DNA of 64,000 nucleotides from Lactiplantibacillus daoliensis (GTDB lineage: Bacteria > Bacillota > Bacilli > Lactobacillales > Lactobacillaceae). Below, piece by piece: positions 52,972-61,704 of this stretch. Position numbers and translations under genes: made by a program. How positions within the stretch are numbered: the stretch's first letter is position 1; every line of letters begins with the position of its first letter. Under the pieces are notes generated by a model. It searched no databases and was not told the origin of the DNA. It saw only the letters and a program-made list of their open reading frames with translations. The stretch covers positions 62,001-126,000 of the forward strand of contig NZ_BJDH01000005.1 in the NCBI RefSeq assembly GCF_005405005.1. Reading direction: 5' to 3'.

Positions 52972-54620
52972 TGACTGACGAAAATCAAACGAACACAACG
53001 CAACGTAAACGTTGGTCGTTGAAATGGAAATGGGCGCTCGGGACCGCAATTGGGACCGCGCTCATTTTTATTTGTTTTTCATTGTTGGTGTATAAGAGCT
53101 TCACGAACCTCTTGATCCGGCAAGAACAACGCGATGTTGCAAGTGCGGTGTCTACGATTCAGCAATCGTTGCGCACTGAATCAACGGGACTCACCATTAA
53201 ATCGGTAGCGGCAAAACTTCAACCAGAGGCGAATGTTGAACCGGCGGATGGAATGGAAGCCCGCAAGCATGGTGCCTTACAAACGAAGATTTTTTCCGAC
53301 TCTGAATTAACAGCGTTGTCGCGGACTAATTTAGCGGTTACAGTCTATGACCCAGAAGGAACTACGCTATATATTTCACGTAAAGATGCTCATGAATTTA
53401 AAAAGAATGCTAACCGAACCATTCAGATGATTGGTCACGGTAGCAACTCAGAATTAGTGGGACGAGCGCCGATTCATGCGGCTGCCAATCATAAATTGAT
53501 TGGGTATGCGCAGGTCACAGATGACTTGGCAGACTATCATAATACGACACATAATTTAATGTGGATCTTTATTGTGATGACGTTGATTGCCATCTTTGGG
53601 GCCACTTTGCTGGGCTATTTCCTAGCGGCTTTTCTGTTACGACCAATGCGAAAAATTACGCAGACGATTAATGCCGTCAACTTGGATCCCCAAACAGATT
53701 CACGGGTGCCAGATTTAAATCGTAATGATGAATTATCTGATTTGGCGGTTTTATTTAATGACATGTTGGATCAAATGCAACGCTACATTACCCAACAACA
53801 ACAGTTCGTTGAAGATGTGTCGCATGAATTGCGGACTCCGGTGGCGATTATTCAAGGACATATGGAATTGCTCAATCGGTGGGGGAAAGATGATCCACAA
53901 ATTTTGGCAGAGTCCTTGTCAGCAAGCTTGTCTGAGACGCAGCGGATGCAGAGTCTGGTTCAAGAAATGTTAGATTTGTCGCGAGCAGAACAATTGGAAA
54001 TCAACTTCAGTCATGAAACGACGGATGTCCAAAAATTGGTCACACAGGCGTTTAATGACTTCAAAATGATTCATCCCGATTTCATTTTCACATTCGATGA
54101 TGATGTGAAACAGCCAGTTTACGCGCAGATCTATCGCAACCATTTGGAACAGATTCTCATCATCTTGTTGGATAATGCGGTAAAATATTCGACTAAACGT
54201 CAAGAAATTCACTTATCCTTATCAACGGATATTCGTTATATTGAAGTGGCCGTGCAAGATTTTGGTGAAGGTATCTCGAAAGATAACTTAGACCGGGTCT
54301 TCAATCGGTTCTATCGCGTCGATAAAGCTCGGAGTCGTGATAAGGGTGGGAACGGTCTTGGATTGTCGATTGCACAGCGATTAGTCGAAGGCTATCATGG
54401 TCGCATTAGTGTCGAATCCGTTGTGGGACAAGGGTCCATCTTCCGCTTCCATTTGCCAATTTTGAAAGATCCAAAATTGTTGGCAAAAGCCGAAGCCGAT
54501 ACGGATGCCGTTGAAAAGATTGCCAAGTCTGAGTTACCAGCTGGCATTCGGCCAGCGGTTCCTGATCCGGACGAACCACCTTTGGATGATCATGAACATG
54601 ATTCAAATTCAATAAAATAA
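52971..54620 (+). CDS. Sensor histidine kinase (ArlS/CsrS-like)
   Basis: 549 residues. Two membrane helices (about 20-43 and 190-215) enclose an extracytoplasmic sensor region of about 145 residues. A HAMP domain follows (ALLRPMRKI-type LLRPMRKITQTI), then the H box QFVEDVSHELRTPVAI, N box ILLDNAVKYS, G1 DFGEGISKDNLDRVFNRF and G2 GGNGLGLSIAQRLVE. It phosphorylates the response regulator encoded just upstream. The tail is acidic. Confidence 0.93.
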   Translation: MTDENQTNTTQRKRWSLKWKWALGTAIGTALIFICFSLLVYKSFTNLLIRQEQRDVASAVSTIQQSLRTESTGLTIKSVAAKLQPEANVEPADGMEARKHGALQTKIFSDSELTALSRTNLAVTVYDPEGTTLYISRKDAHEFKKNANRTIQMIGHGSNSELVGRAPIHAAANHKLIGYAQVTDDLADYHNTTHNLMWIFIVMTLIAIFGATLLGYFLAAFLLRPMRKITQTINAVNLDPQTDSRVPDLNRNDELSDLAVLFNDMLDQMQRYITQQQQFVEDVSHELRTPVAIIQGHMELLNRWGKDDPQILAESLSASLSETQRMQSLVQEMLDLSRAEQLEINFSHETTDVQKLVTQAFNDFKMIHPDFIFTFDDDVKQPVYAQIYRNHLEQILIILLDNAVKYSTKRQEIHLSLSTDIRYIEVAVQDFGEGISKDNLDRVFNRFYRVDKARSRDKGGNGLGLSIAQRLVEGYHGRISVESVVGQGSIFRFHLPILKDPKLLAKAEADTDAVEKIAKSELPAGIRPAVPDPDEPPLDDHEHDSNSIK

Positions 54621-54627
54621 CCTAATT

Positions 54628-54660
54628 AAGGCGTCTACGAGTTAATTGTGGGCGCCTTTA
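54628..54660 (+). terminator. Weak terminator after the two-component system
   Basis: Arms 54628-54638 and 54648-54658 pair over 11 positions with G-U pairs and one mismatch; the T-run is only TTT. Confidence 0.4.
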
Positions 54661-54751
54661 GTTTGTGAGATAAATGACTTGCAATGGTTTTCACAAGTCT
54701 CAAAGACTGTTATAGTGAAAGAGTAGTAATTTTAATCAGGAGGCGTAACAG

Positions 54752-55717
54752 TTGTCGAACGAAACAACATACAAGCCAATGACTTTCAAGATCTTTTTGC
54801 AATTCATTCGGCTGAATGCAAAAGCGGCTAGTGTCGTGCCGTATTTTATTGGGGCTCTTTTCTCAATTTATTATTTTCACGCGTTTAATTGGGTCAATTC
54901 ACTGATCTATTTAATTGCACAAGTTTCGATTGCGTTATTCGTGACGGGATTCAATAATGTCCAAGACTACTTTTTGGCGGTCGATTTACATTATCGCGAT
55001 ACTTATAATATTATTGGGCGTGAGCACCTATCGCCTAAACGTTCGTTGCATTTAGTATTAGTTATGCTGGCAACGGCAATTATCTTGGGGATAGTGCTTG
55101 TCTTCAAAACGAATTTGCTATTATTGTTTATGGGAGCAGCGGCAATTGGCGTGGCTATTTTCTATACTTATGGTCCTGTGCCATTTTCACGTTTTCCGCT
55201 CGGAGAATTATTATCCGGGACGGTTGAAGGCTTTGGGGTCTTTTTCCTAACAGTTTATATGAATGTTGCGACACCTGTTTTGATGGGCTTCACGTTTGCC
55301 TGGCCACATTTTGCAATTGTTGGTAATTTACAAAACATTTTAGTCATGATTCTGGTCGGGATGCCTAATATTTTCTTGGTCTCTAACATTATGTTGGCTG
55401 ATAATATCTGTGATGTTGATCAAGATGTGCGCAACAAACGATATACAGTGCCTTATTATATTGGCAAGTCCCGTGCCCTGAAGACGTATGATACCTTGGC
55501 ATTACTTGGCTATGTGCCCGTGATTATTAGTGTGGCATTACAGTTATTACCAATTTATCAATTATTAGTCTTATTAGTGCTACCGAAGATTCTTAAAAAC
55601 ATTAAAGCTTTCAATGCTGTACAAATTAAAGAAACGACCTTTAATACTGCCCCACAAAACCTGATGCTTTTTCAAGGCATGCAGTTATTAGGGTTAATTA
55701 TTGGGATCATATTCTAG
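54752..55717 (+). CDS. UbiA-family prenyltransferase, MenA-like
   Basis: 321 residues, TTG start with AGGAGG seven bases upstream. Eight or nine membrane helices. The two aspartate-rich metal/diphosphate sites are present: NNVQDYFLAVDLHYRD and DNICDVDQDVRNKRYTVP. These are typical of MenA-type enzymes that attach a prenyl chain to dihydroxynaphthoate in menaquinone synthesis. In lactobacilli the pathway is usually incomplete, so the actual quinone may depend on supplied precursor. It is monocistronic. Confidence 0.8.
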   Translation: MSNETTYKPMTFKIFLQFIRLNAKAASVVPYFIGALFSIYYFHAFNWVNSLIYLIAQVSIALFVTGFNNVQDYFLAVDLHYRDTYNIIGREHLSPKRSLHLVLVMLATAIILGIVLVFKTNLLLLFMGAAAIGVAIFYTYGPVPFSRFPLGELLSGTVEGFGVFFLTVYMNVATPVLMGFTFAWPHFAIVGNLQNILVMILVGMPNIFLVSNIMLADNICDVDQDVRNKRYTVPYYIGKSRALKTYDTLALLGYVPVIISVALQLLPIYQLLVLLVLPKILKNIKAFNAVQIKETTFNTAPQNLMLFQGMQLLGLIIGIIF

Positions 55718-55725
55718 CGTCTGCG

Positions 55726-55751
55726 AAGCGTCCAGTCATGGGCGCTTTTTT
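55726..55751 (+). terminator. Terminator after the UbiA-like gene, overlapping the convergent MFS gene end
   Basis: Arms AAGCGTCCA (55726-55734) and TGGGCGCTT (55739-55747, one G-U), then T-run. The right arm lies inside the last codons of the minus-strand MFS gene. Confidence 0.7.
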
Positions 55752-56971
55752 AGGTATTTCAGGTGATTTGCGGTCCAGAGCCACAACATGATGATTCCGG
55801 CGAGACCGACGGCAACCGTAAAGGCTAGTTGTGGCCCAATGAGATTATAGAGAAGCACAAGGCCGATACTACCAGCTGGTGCGCCGATCGTGACTGTTGT
55901 GCTGACGAGTCCAAGCACGGTTCCGGTTAGGTTTGGTGTAACGGTGGCAGTGAATAAGGCGTACATCTTTGGATCTAACTTACCAGTACAAAAGGCGGTG
56001 ACAAATTGAGTTAGCAGGATCAAATTGATATTTGGCCATAACAGTAAGCCTAGGTAGACGCTACCGATCGCAATGGTGGTTAGTAAAGTGAGTTGGCAGA
56101 AGCTTAACTGATCCAACCAGGTCCGACGGGAAACACCACCAAGGACACTACCCACCACGAAAACGAGGTTCGTGAGTAAGATTGCTGTAGCATAGGGTAG
56201 CCCAAACTTGGGGGCGGCGGTGATAAAGTACAAGTTTAAAACGGTGTCCACACTCATTGCTAGGATGTTTAGTAACATGATAATTCCCAGGAAACTGATC
56301 GCCGGTAATTGTGTGGTTTGTTCGATCGCCCGTTTAGCTAGCTGCCAGATGGTGTTTAAACTGGGTTGCTTACTTGCAGCAACGCTGGTCATAATGGTTG
56401 GATAGCCAATAAATAGGCAGGCCGCAGCAAGCAGAAAGGTGACACCGTTGATTACACCAGCCAAGGCGTAGTTATGCGTTACCGCGATAATCAGCACGCC
56501 AAGACTTTGACCAACGGGAGCCATGAGGGTACCCACGCTTTGATTGATGCCAAAGGCCTGTTGGCGGTCCGCTGCGACCAACCGTTTTTGGACGATGACA
56601 TTGAAAAGACTTCCACCATAATTACCAAGTAACGTGGCGAGTACATTCAAGGTGACAACGATTGTAAAACTGAGAACCGTTTGTTGGTTGATGATCAGGG
56701 CGAGTCCAAAGTACAGGAGGGCTTGTCCGAGTTTGGTCCCAATTAACCAAGTTGCCTTGGCTGTCGTTCGATCGGCTAAGTCACCCATGATGACGTTCAG
56801 CGCGTAGGGGGCAATTGTGGCGATTGATACAATTGAAACGAATAGTTTTGGTTGTACGAAGCTTTTGGCATACGTGAGTAAAATGATATTAAATAAACTC
56901 ATCCCTAGCGTGGCAAAACAGTTCGCACTCGCTAGCGTTTGCAAGGTATGATTTTTAAGAATTGTGAGCAT
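55736..56971 (-). CDS. MFS transporter next to Rgg regulator
   Basis: 411 residues, about 12 helices with the inter-helix loop MGDLADRTTAKATWL (motif A-like) and AVLITAV-type runs. It looks like a 12-TM drug or metabolite exporter with no assigned substrate. The start at 56971 has GGTGAT upstream; a longer frame reaching 57058 lies over the palindrome and is rejected. TATAAT for this gene is at 57002-57007 on the minus strand. It diverges from an Rgg-family gene, the likely activator. Confidence 0.75.
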   Translation of the reverse strand: MLTILKNHTLQTLASANCFATLGMSLFNIILLTYAKSFVQPKLFVSIVSIATIAPYALNVIMGDLADRTTAKATWLIGTKLGQALLYFGLALIINQQTVLSFTIVVTLNVLATLLGNYGGSLFNVIVQKRLVAADRQQAFGINQSVGTLMAPVGQSLGVLIIAVTHNYALAGVINGVTFLLAAACLFIGYPTIMTSVAASKQPSLNTIWQLAKRAIEQTTQLPAISFLGIIMLLNILAMSVDTVLNLYFITAAPKFGLPYATAILLTNLVFVVGSVLGGVSRRTWLDQLSFCQLTLLTTIAIGSVYLGLLLWPNINLILLTQFVTAFCTGKLDPKMYALFTATVTPNLTGTVLGLVSTTVTIGAPAGSIGLVLLYNLIGPQLAFTVAVGLAGIIMLWLWTANHLKYLKKRP

Positions 56972-57040
56972 TTTGATCACCGTCTTTCTGGTTAATAATG
57001 GCATTATAGCCAATGGCGGTGTATGATGAGCATTAAAATA

Positions 57041-57056
57041 GTGGCATATATGCCAC
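57041..57056. promoter_or_regulatory. Perfect 16-bp palindrome in the MFS/Rgg divergent region
   Basis: GTGGCATATATGCCAC is a perfect palindrome centred about 52 bp upstream of the likely MFS transcription start, the usual place for an activator. It is 16 bp upstream of the rgg-type start codon at 57073. Candidate operator for the neighbouring Rgg. Confidence 0.6.
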
Positions 57057-57072
57057 ATGAGGATGTGAGCGG

Positions 57073-57966
57073 ATGACTGATGGTTTAGGTGTCACGATTA
57101 AGCAATTACGATTGGCTAAAGGTCTAACTCAGGCTGGCGTTTATGGTGGGATCGTTTCACGATCATTTGCCAGCCGGTTTGAAAGTGGTCACAACGATAT
57201 CAGTGCTAGTAAATTGTTTGAAATTTTAGATAATCTGGCAGTTTCGGTGGATGAGTTCCGTTTTATCCATCAGCACTACCAACCGTCGCCACTTGATCAA
57301 GCACTGAGCCAGGCAAATCGCTATTATGAGCAGCAAAATTTTCCAGCACTAAGTCAGTGGATCAGGTCACATGCCAAAAGTCCGCGAGCTTATGATCGCT
57401 TGGTGGCGAGTTATATGCAGATCGAATTATTGAGCTTTGATCGTGCCGAATTTGCGATGACCGACGCGGTGCGTCCAGCAGTACAGCATTTACAGCAAAC
57501 ACCGATGTGGACTTTACAGGAGTTGAAGTTTGTCAACTTGTTAGTGCCGTTGACCATGCACGATGCTGGTCTGACGGGGGTCGCGCAACTGAGGACTAAA
57601 ATGGAACTTAATTGTCAACGGTACTGTACGCCTTGGGGCGATCCATTTAGAGTCTTAGGCGAGCTGTTAGCGTTTTACGGCACGACTTTTCAGGTTTTGT
57701 TAAGTGGTAAGGCCTTTGACCAAGCGCGCCAATTGCGGCCGAAACTGCTTGCAATTACGCCGGCCGAATTAGATTGGGATGGTCGCCTGACCCAGCAAGT
57801 CTGGCTGGCGTTGTGGGAATGTTATTTTGGCAATTGGCAGGCCGGACAAGACACGTTGAGCGAGATTATGGCGGTAGAAAAGCAACAACGGCCATTTTTG
57901 GATAACAATCTGCGCTCAATTATTCAGGTTAGAACAGCGGAGGCCCAGCAGTATCGGAAAGCATAA
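57073..57966 (+). CDS. Rgg/GadR/MutR-family transcriptional regulator
   Basis: 297 residues. N-terminal HTH (residues about 6-60: IKQLRLAKGLTQAGVYGGIVSRSFASRFE, SGHNDISASKLFEIL) is typical of the Rgg family; the C-terminal 230 residues are a helical repeat that in Rgg proteins binds a short peptide or other ligand. No shp-type peptide gene is seen nearby. A palindrome lies in front, shared with the divergent MFS gene. A GAGGATGTGAG site precedes the start. Confidence 0.85.
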   Translation: MTDGLGVTIKQLRLAKGLTQAGVYGGIVSRSFASRFESGHNDISASKLFEILDNLAVSVDEFRFIHQHYQPSPLDQALSQANRYYEQQNFPALSQWIRSHAKSPRAYDRLVASYMQIELLSFDRAEFAMTDAVRPAVQHLQQTPMWTLQELKFVNLLVPLTMHDAGLTGVAQLRTKMELNCQRYCTPWGDPFRVLGELLAFYGTTFQVLLSGKAFDQARQLRPKLLAITPAELDWDGRLTQQVWLALWECYFGNWQAGQDTLSEIMAVEKQQRPFLDNNLRSIIQVRTAEAQQYRKA

Positions 57967-57968
57967 GA

Positions 57969-58078
57969 GTGGGACAAAAGGCGATCTGCTACCGAGCATA
58001 GCCTAGAAAGTCGAATGATTGGTATTTTCAATCGTTTGACTTTCGTAGCTACGTTGCATCCGTGATCTTTTGTTCCAC
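57969..58078. repeat. Imperfect 110-nt hairpin, candidate dispersed palindromic repeat
   Basis: The outer arms GTGGGACAAAAG (57969-57980) and CTTTTGTTCCAC (58067-58078) match over 12 positions (one G-U). The inner stem GAAAGTCGAATGATTG (58006-58021) pairs with CAATCGTTTGACTTTC (58029-58044) over all 16 positions with two G-U pairs and a 7-nt loop. It has no T-run, so it is a poor terminator. I see one copy here. It looks like the short repeated hairpins found between genes in lactobacilli. Confidence 0.5.
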
Positions 58079-58107
58079 GTTTCGGCTATAAATATTAGGA
58101 AAAACAA

Positions 58108-58137
58108 AAAGAGCCTGGGGTTGGTCCCAGGCTCTTT
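58108..58137. terminator. Bidirectional terminator of the yidC2 gene
   Basis: Perfect 12-bp arms AAAGAGCCTGGG (58108-58119) and CCCAGGCTCTTT (58126-58137); A-rich on one side, T-rich on the other. Confidence 0.85.
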
Positions 58138-58145
58138 TAAATCTA

Positions 58146-59075
58146 TTAATGATGATGACGTTGCTGTTTACCAGCATTACGGCCCTCATTTGGTCGTGCA
58201 TTACGATTAGTTGGTCGGTTGGTTTCAACCGTTTGTTCAGTGGCTTTGACAGGCTTAGCTGCTGTCGGTGTTGGCGTTTTAATTGGATGCTTTTTGAGTT
58301 CTTCTTCCACCTCACGGCGAATCCGTGGACGGAAGTAGTTGATAATCAATGTTTGTAAGCAGGCGAATAATCCACCAACGAAGAAGTACAAGCCCAATCC
58401 AGCCGGAGCAGACATGGTCACAAATAAAATCATCACTGGACTAACAACTAACATCGTCCGCATGGTCTTTTTTTGTTCGTCTGGAATCCCAATCATTGAC
58501 AAGTAACCTTGTGCCAAGTAAGACAAGAAGGCGAGTACAGCTAACAAGAAGCTCGAATGACCTAATGCGATGCCCATGAACTTCGCACTAGAAAGTTCTG
58601 GTGAATACCGAATCGCATAATACAAGGCCGAAAAGACTGGAAATTGAATCAGTAATGGCAAACAACCGATGCCACCGGTCATACTGATACCGTTGGCTTT
58701 GTATAAGGCCATCATATCGTTGCTGGCCGCTGCTTTTTCTTCCTGTGTCTTGGCTGCTTTTTGTCGTTCTTGAATGACAGCTAACTGTGGTTTGACGGCG
58801 GACATTTTTTCTTGTTGATATGTCGACTTACGTTGTTGGTTGATCATCATAGGTAATAAGATCAATCGAACAATTACGGTCAACCCAATGATGGCCCACC
58901 CATAATTGTTGCCGAAGAGTTGTGCTAACCACTGCATGACGGCTTGACCAGGTCGAGCTAAGTAGTCATAGACAAAGCCGTATGGTTTACCGTTTTTGAC
59001 CTGCACACAGCCACTTAAGAAGAACACTAAACTAGATAGTGCCACTGTGACGGTGAGGGCTTTTTTATTTTTCAC
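58146..59075 (-). CDS. yidC2: Membrane protein insertase YidC2/OxaA, lipoprotein
   Basis: 309 residues. N-terminal lipoprotein signal with cleavage at LSGC, then five hydrophobic segments with YDYLARPGQAVMQWLAQ, GWAIIGLTVIVRLILLPMM and GCLPLLIQFPVFSALYYAI. It ends in a positively charged tail of about 60 residues with a final HHH, as in the YidC2 type that binds ribosomes. It inserts membrane proteins. No SD is clearly visible; the ATG at 59075 fits the lipoprotein signal. Confidence 0.92.
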   Translation of the reverse strand: MKNKKALTVTVALSSLVFFLSGCVQVKNGKPYGFVYDYLARPGQAVMQWLAQLFGNNYGWAIIGLTVIVRLILLPMMINQQRKSTYQQEKMSAVKPQLAVIQERQKAAKTQEEKAAASNDMMALYKANGISMTGGIGCLPLLIQFPVFSALYYAIRYSPELSSAKFMGIALGHSSFLLAVLAFLSYLAQGYLSMIGIPDEQKKTMRTMLVVSPVMILFVTMSAPAGLGLYFFVGGLFACLQTLIINYFRPRIRREVEEELKKHPIKTPTPTAAKPVKATEQTVETNRPTNRNARPNEGRNAGKQQRHHH

Positions 59076-59138
59076 TAGATATTAATCCCCTTTAATTTAG
59101 TCATATAAACATGATGATACTAGAGACGGTAAGGGATT

Positions 59139-59411
59139 TCAATTAGTTATCCGAAAATTATGATAATTTTGCGGTTCAACGTCATTGACAATTAATTTGG
59201 TGACTTTCCCGAAATCAGTCGGTGATTGCTTAATGACATCGATAAATACTTGAATACGTTGATCTTCGCCTTCAGCTTCAATGAAGACGGAACCGTCCAT
59301 TAGGTTGCGGACAATACCATTGACCCCACATTTATCCGCAGCGACCTTGGTTGCCCAACGAAAACCAACGCCTTGAACACGGCCACTGGCTTGTAACGTT
59401 ACTGCACGCAT
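59139..59411 (-). CDS. acyP: Acylphosphatase
   Basis: 90 residues. The catalytic loop GRVQGVGFRW (Arg) and the asparagine-bearing GIVRNLMDGSVFIEAEG are exact. It hydrolyses acyl phosphates. The ATG at 59411 has AAAGGAAG; the frame extends much further upstream but covers the divergent gene's start and is rejected. Confidence 0.93.
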   Translation of the reverse strand: MRAVTLQASGRVQGVGFRWATKVAADKCGVNGIVRNLMDGSVFIEAEGEDQRIQVFIDVIKQSPTDFGKVTKLIVNDVEPQNYHNFRITN

Positions 59412-59545
59412 GTTGTCACTTCCTTTTACAAAATGGTCCAGATGGGGCGATTGATAACCACACCATACTAATATAATAGCATGGAAATTCCTTCCAAGCG
59501 ATATGCTATACTTATCATTAATAAACCAAGCAGAATAGGAAGTCC

Positions 59546-60319
59546 ATGATGGAAAAAATAAATTCACTACAAAATGTTCACGTGAAGGCGTGGAAAAAAT
59601 TACAGACAAAAAAGGGCCGCAAGCAACAGGGACTTTATTTACTAGATGGCTGGCATTTGGTCAATGAAGCAGTTAAAGCCAAAGTTTCGATTAAAACGCT
59701 GTTGATTACCGAAAAACAATTGGCAACGGAACCTGATTTAACTCATTTTCCAGCGTTGATTGAAATTTCAGAAGAAGTGGCCAGTCATATTAGTGCGACT
59801 GTGACCCCTCAAGGCGTTTTTGCGTTGGCGGTGCTCCCCAAGCCGAAGACGGATCCGTTAGCAAATCTAGATTTGAGTCGCCCTTGGTTGTTACTAGACA
59901 ACGTGCAAGACCCAGGGAATATTGGGACGATGGTTCGGACTGCGGATGCCGCTGGTTTTGCGGGAGTGGCGTTCGGGACGGGGACCGTTGATATTCATCA
60001 GCCGAAGGTCGAACGAGCAATGCAGGGTAGTCAGTTTCATTTACAACTGATCAGCACGGATCTGACTGATTTTGTCAAATTACTGCAAGCCCAAGGTAAA
60101 CCAGTCTACGGTTCTGAATTAAATGACCAAGCAGCGCAATACTTAGATATTGAGGCGCCAGCCAGCTTTGGTCTGGTCATGGGCAATGAAGGCAACGGCA
60201 TGAGTGCTGAGTTGTTGGCGTTGACGGATAAAAATCTTTATATTCCGATAAAAGGTCGGGCAGAATCATTGAATGTAGCTATTGCGGCCGGAATCTTAAT
60301 GTTTGGACTTTATCGTTAA
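59546..60319 (+). CDS. ysgA: SpoU/TrmH-family RNA 2'-O-methyltransferase (YsgA-like)
   Basis: 257 residues. N-terminal substrate-binding part (LQNVHVKAWKKLQTKKGRKQ, LYLLDGWHLVNEA), SPOUT motifs LLDNVQDPGNIGTMVRTADAAGF, GLVMGNEGNGMS and PIKGRAESLNVAIAAGI. It should methylate rRNA or tRNA ribose; the target is unknown. ATG at 59546 or 59549 are both possible (AGGAAG upstream). In B. subtilis ysgA also lies just before pheST. Confidence 0.88.
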   Translation: MMEKINSLQNVHVKAWKKLQTKKGRKQQGLYLLDGWHLVNEAVKAKVSIKTLLITEKQLATEPDLTHFPALIEISEEVASHISATVTPQGVFALAVLPKPKTDPLANLDLSRPWLLLDNVQDPGNIGTMVRTADAAGFAGVAFGTGTVDIHQPKVERAMQGSQFHLQLISTDLTDFVKLLQAQGKPVYGSELNDQAAQYLDIEAPASFGLVMGNEGNGMSAELLALTDKNLYIPIKGRAESLNVAIAAGILMFGLYR

Positions 60320-60459
60320 TTAGCCGCTTCCGTACTAACGAAAGGGGCAGCCTAAACAACTCGAGCTTGGTTAGAATTGTGGCCGAATTGGACAAAATAC
60401 TTTCAAAGTTACTTACTTTTTAGTAGAATAGCGGTAGTTATTAGTAAAGGGAGCTTTCA

Positions 60460-60966
60460 ATGAAAACCAATGTCTGGAAACAAGATTCCGAGTACGTGGC
60501 GCTTGTCGCCGATTTGTTGGCCCAACCAGCGGTGCAACATTTAGCTGATTTTACGCAACACCATCATTCGAATCGTTTAGATCATTCAATTGCAGTTTCA
60601 TATGATAGTTACTTATTGGCAAAGAAGTGGCATCTCAATACTTCGGCTGTTGCACGTGCCGGATTATTACATGACTTATTTTATTATGATTGGCGTGAAA
60701 CCAAGTTTGACTTGGGTTCGCATGCCTTTATTCATCCACGCGTGGCGCTACGTAACGCGGAAAAGTTAACGAAATTAACACCGATGGAAAAGGATATCAT
60801 TTTAAAGCATATGTTCGGTGCCACATTGGCTTTACCTAAGTATCGTGAAAGTTTGTTAGTCTCTTTAGTCGATGATTATGAAGCAGAACATGAATTTTTT
60901 GGACCATTACGTAATAAGGTGGCCAAGCAATTAGATCGACTCCACGGAAAAGTATCTGCTGGTTAG
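60460..60966 (+). CDS. HD-domain phosphohydrolase of unknown substrate
   Basis: 168 residues. The HD metal site: HSNRLDHSIAVSYDSY, then ARAGLLHDLFYYD and a late HPRVALRNAE and KHMFG. This is the pattern of small bacterial HD hydrolases; the substrate cannot be read. AAAGGGAG precedes the ATG. It is followed by an HxlR regulator. Confidence 0.78.
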   Translation: MKTNVWKQDSEYVALVADLLAQPAVQHLADFTQHHHSNRLDHSIAVSYDSYLLAKKWHLNTSAVARAGLLHDLFYYDWRETKFDLGSHAFIHPRVALRNAEKLTKLTPMEKDIILKHMFGATLALPKYRESLLVSLVDDYEAEHEFFGPLRNKVAKQLDRLHGKVSAG

Positions 60967-60997
60967 ATCGATAGCAGGATTATTGGAGGTCATGCAA

Positions 60998-61366
60998 ATG
61001 TCAGAAATGATGCTAGAAACGGTTGAAGACGCGACCGTTGAATCCGAATTCGAACTGTGTCCTAAATTTGAAAAGACGTTCTCGATATTGGGTAAGAAGT
61101 GGAACGGCCTAATTATCGACGTTTTACTTGAAGATGGGCCCCAACGGTTTAAGAATTTAGCCCGCCGCATTCCAAAGTGCAGTGATCGGGTTTTAGTGGT
61201 GCGTCTTAAAGAACTGGAAGCAAATGGCATCGTTAGTCGCGTGACCCATTGTGATTCCGCGTTGATTGAATACCGGTTGACGGACAAGGGTGCCGACTTG
61301 AAACAAGTCATGGCAACGGTTCACAATTGGTCAGATAAGTGGTACAGTCCCGCAGAATCTTGCTAA
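60998..61366 (+). CDS. HxlR-family transcriptional regulator
   Basis: 122 residues. HxlR winged helix: CPKFEKTFSILGKKWNGLIIDVLL, RFKNLARRIPKCSDRVLVVRLKELEANGIVSR and YRLTDKGADL. These regulators often react to aldehydes or redox stress using a conserved cysteine near the start; a Cys is present in CPKFEK. ATG 60998 has GGAGG eight bases upstream; the ATG at 60992 is too close to it. Its target is not visible, but the upstream HD gene is close by. Confidence 0.85.
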   Translation: MSEMMLETVEDATVESEFELCPKFEKTFSILGKKWNGLIIDVLLEDGPQRFKNLARRIPKCSDRVLVVRLKELEANGIVSRVTHCDSALIEYRLTDKGADLKQVMATVHNWSDKWYSPAESC

Positions 61367-61372
61367 TAGGGC

Positions 61373-61401
61373 TTGACGCTGTGGAAACTTTGCCATAGAC
61401 T
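61373..61401 (+). promoter_or_regulatory. pheST promoter
   Basis: TTGACG (61373-61378), 17-bp spacer, TAGACT (61396-61401). Confidence 0.6.
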
Positions 61402-61407
61402 TGCATA

Positions 61408-61668
61408 GTAGAACGAATAAAGCCTTGATGAGAAATAGTAATTAGTAGCGGCGTCTTAGGGAAGAGTGTCATCGATTGGAAGCACTCCGGCGACTAACGC
61501 TAACGAATTCACTCTCTGAGCTGAAATTGGACATTTAGTTAAGACAAAAAACAGTTTCCGGTACCCGGCCGTTATCCGGTGAAAGTGCGTGTAAACTCAG
61601 TTTGACTGAGTTTTGCGAACAAGGGTGGTACCGCGATGACCTCGTCCCTTTTAGGATGAGGTCTTTTT
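61408..61668 (+). promoter_or_regulatory. T-box riboswitch, phenylalanine, upstream of pheST
   Basis: T-box core AAGGGTGGTACCGCG (61621-61635) and a terminator GACCTCGTCC (61638-61647) with GGATGAGGTC (61654-61663), then TTTTTT. The specifier is TTC at 61508-61510 (GAATTCACT), a phenylalanine codon. It makes pheST respond to uncharged tRNA-Phe. Confidence 0.92.
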
Positions 61669-61704
61669 TGTGTCTAAAGGTGAGTAAAAAATGGAGGGAA
61701 CCAT

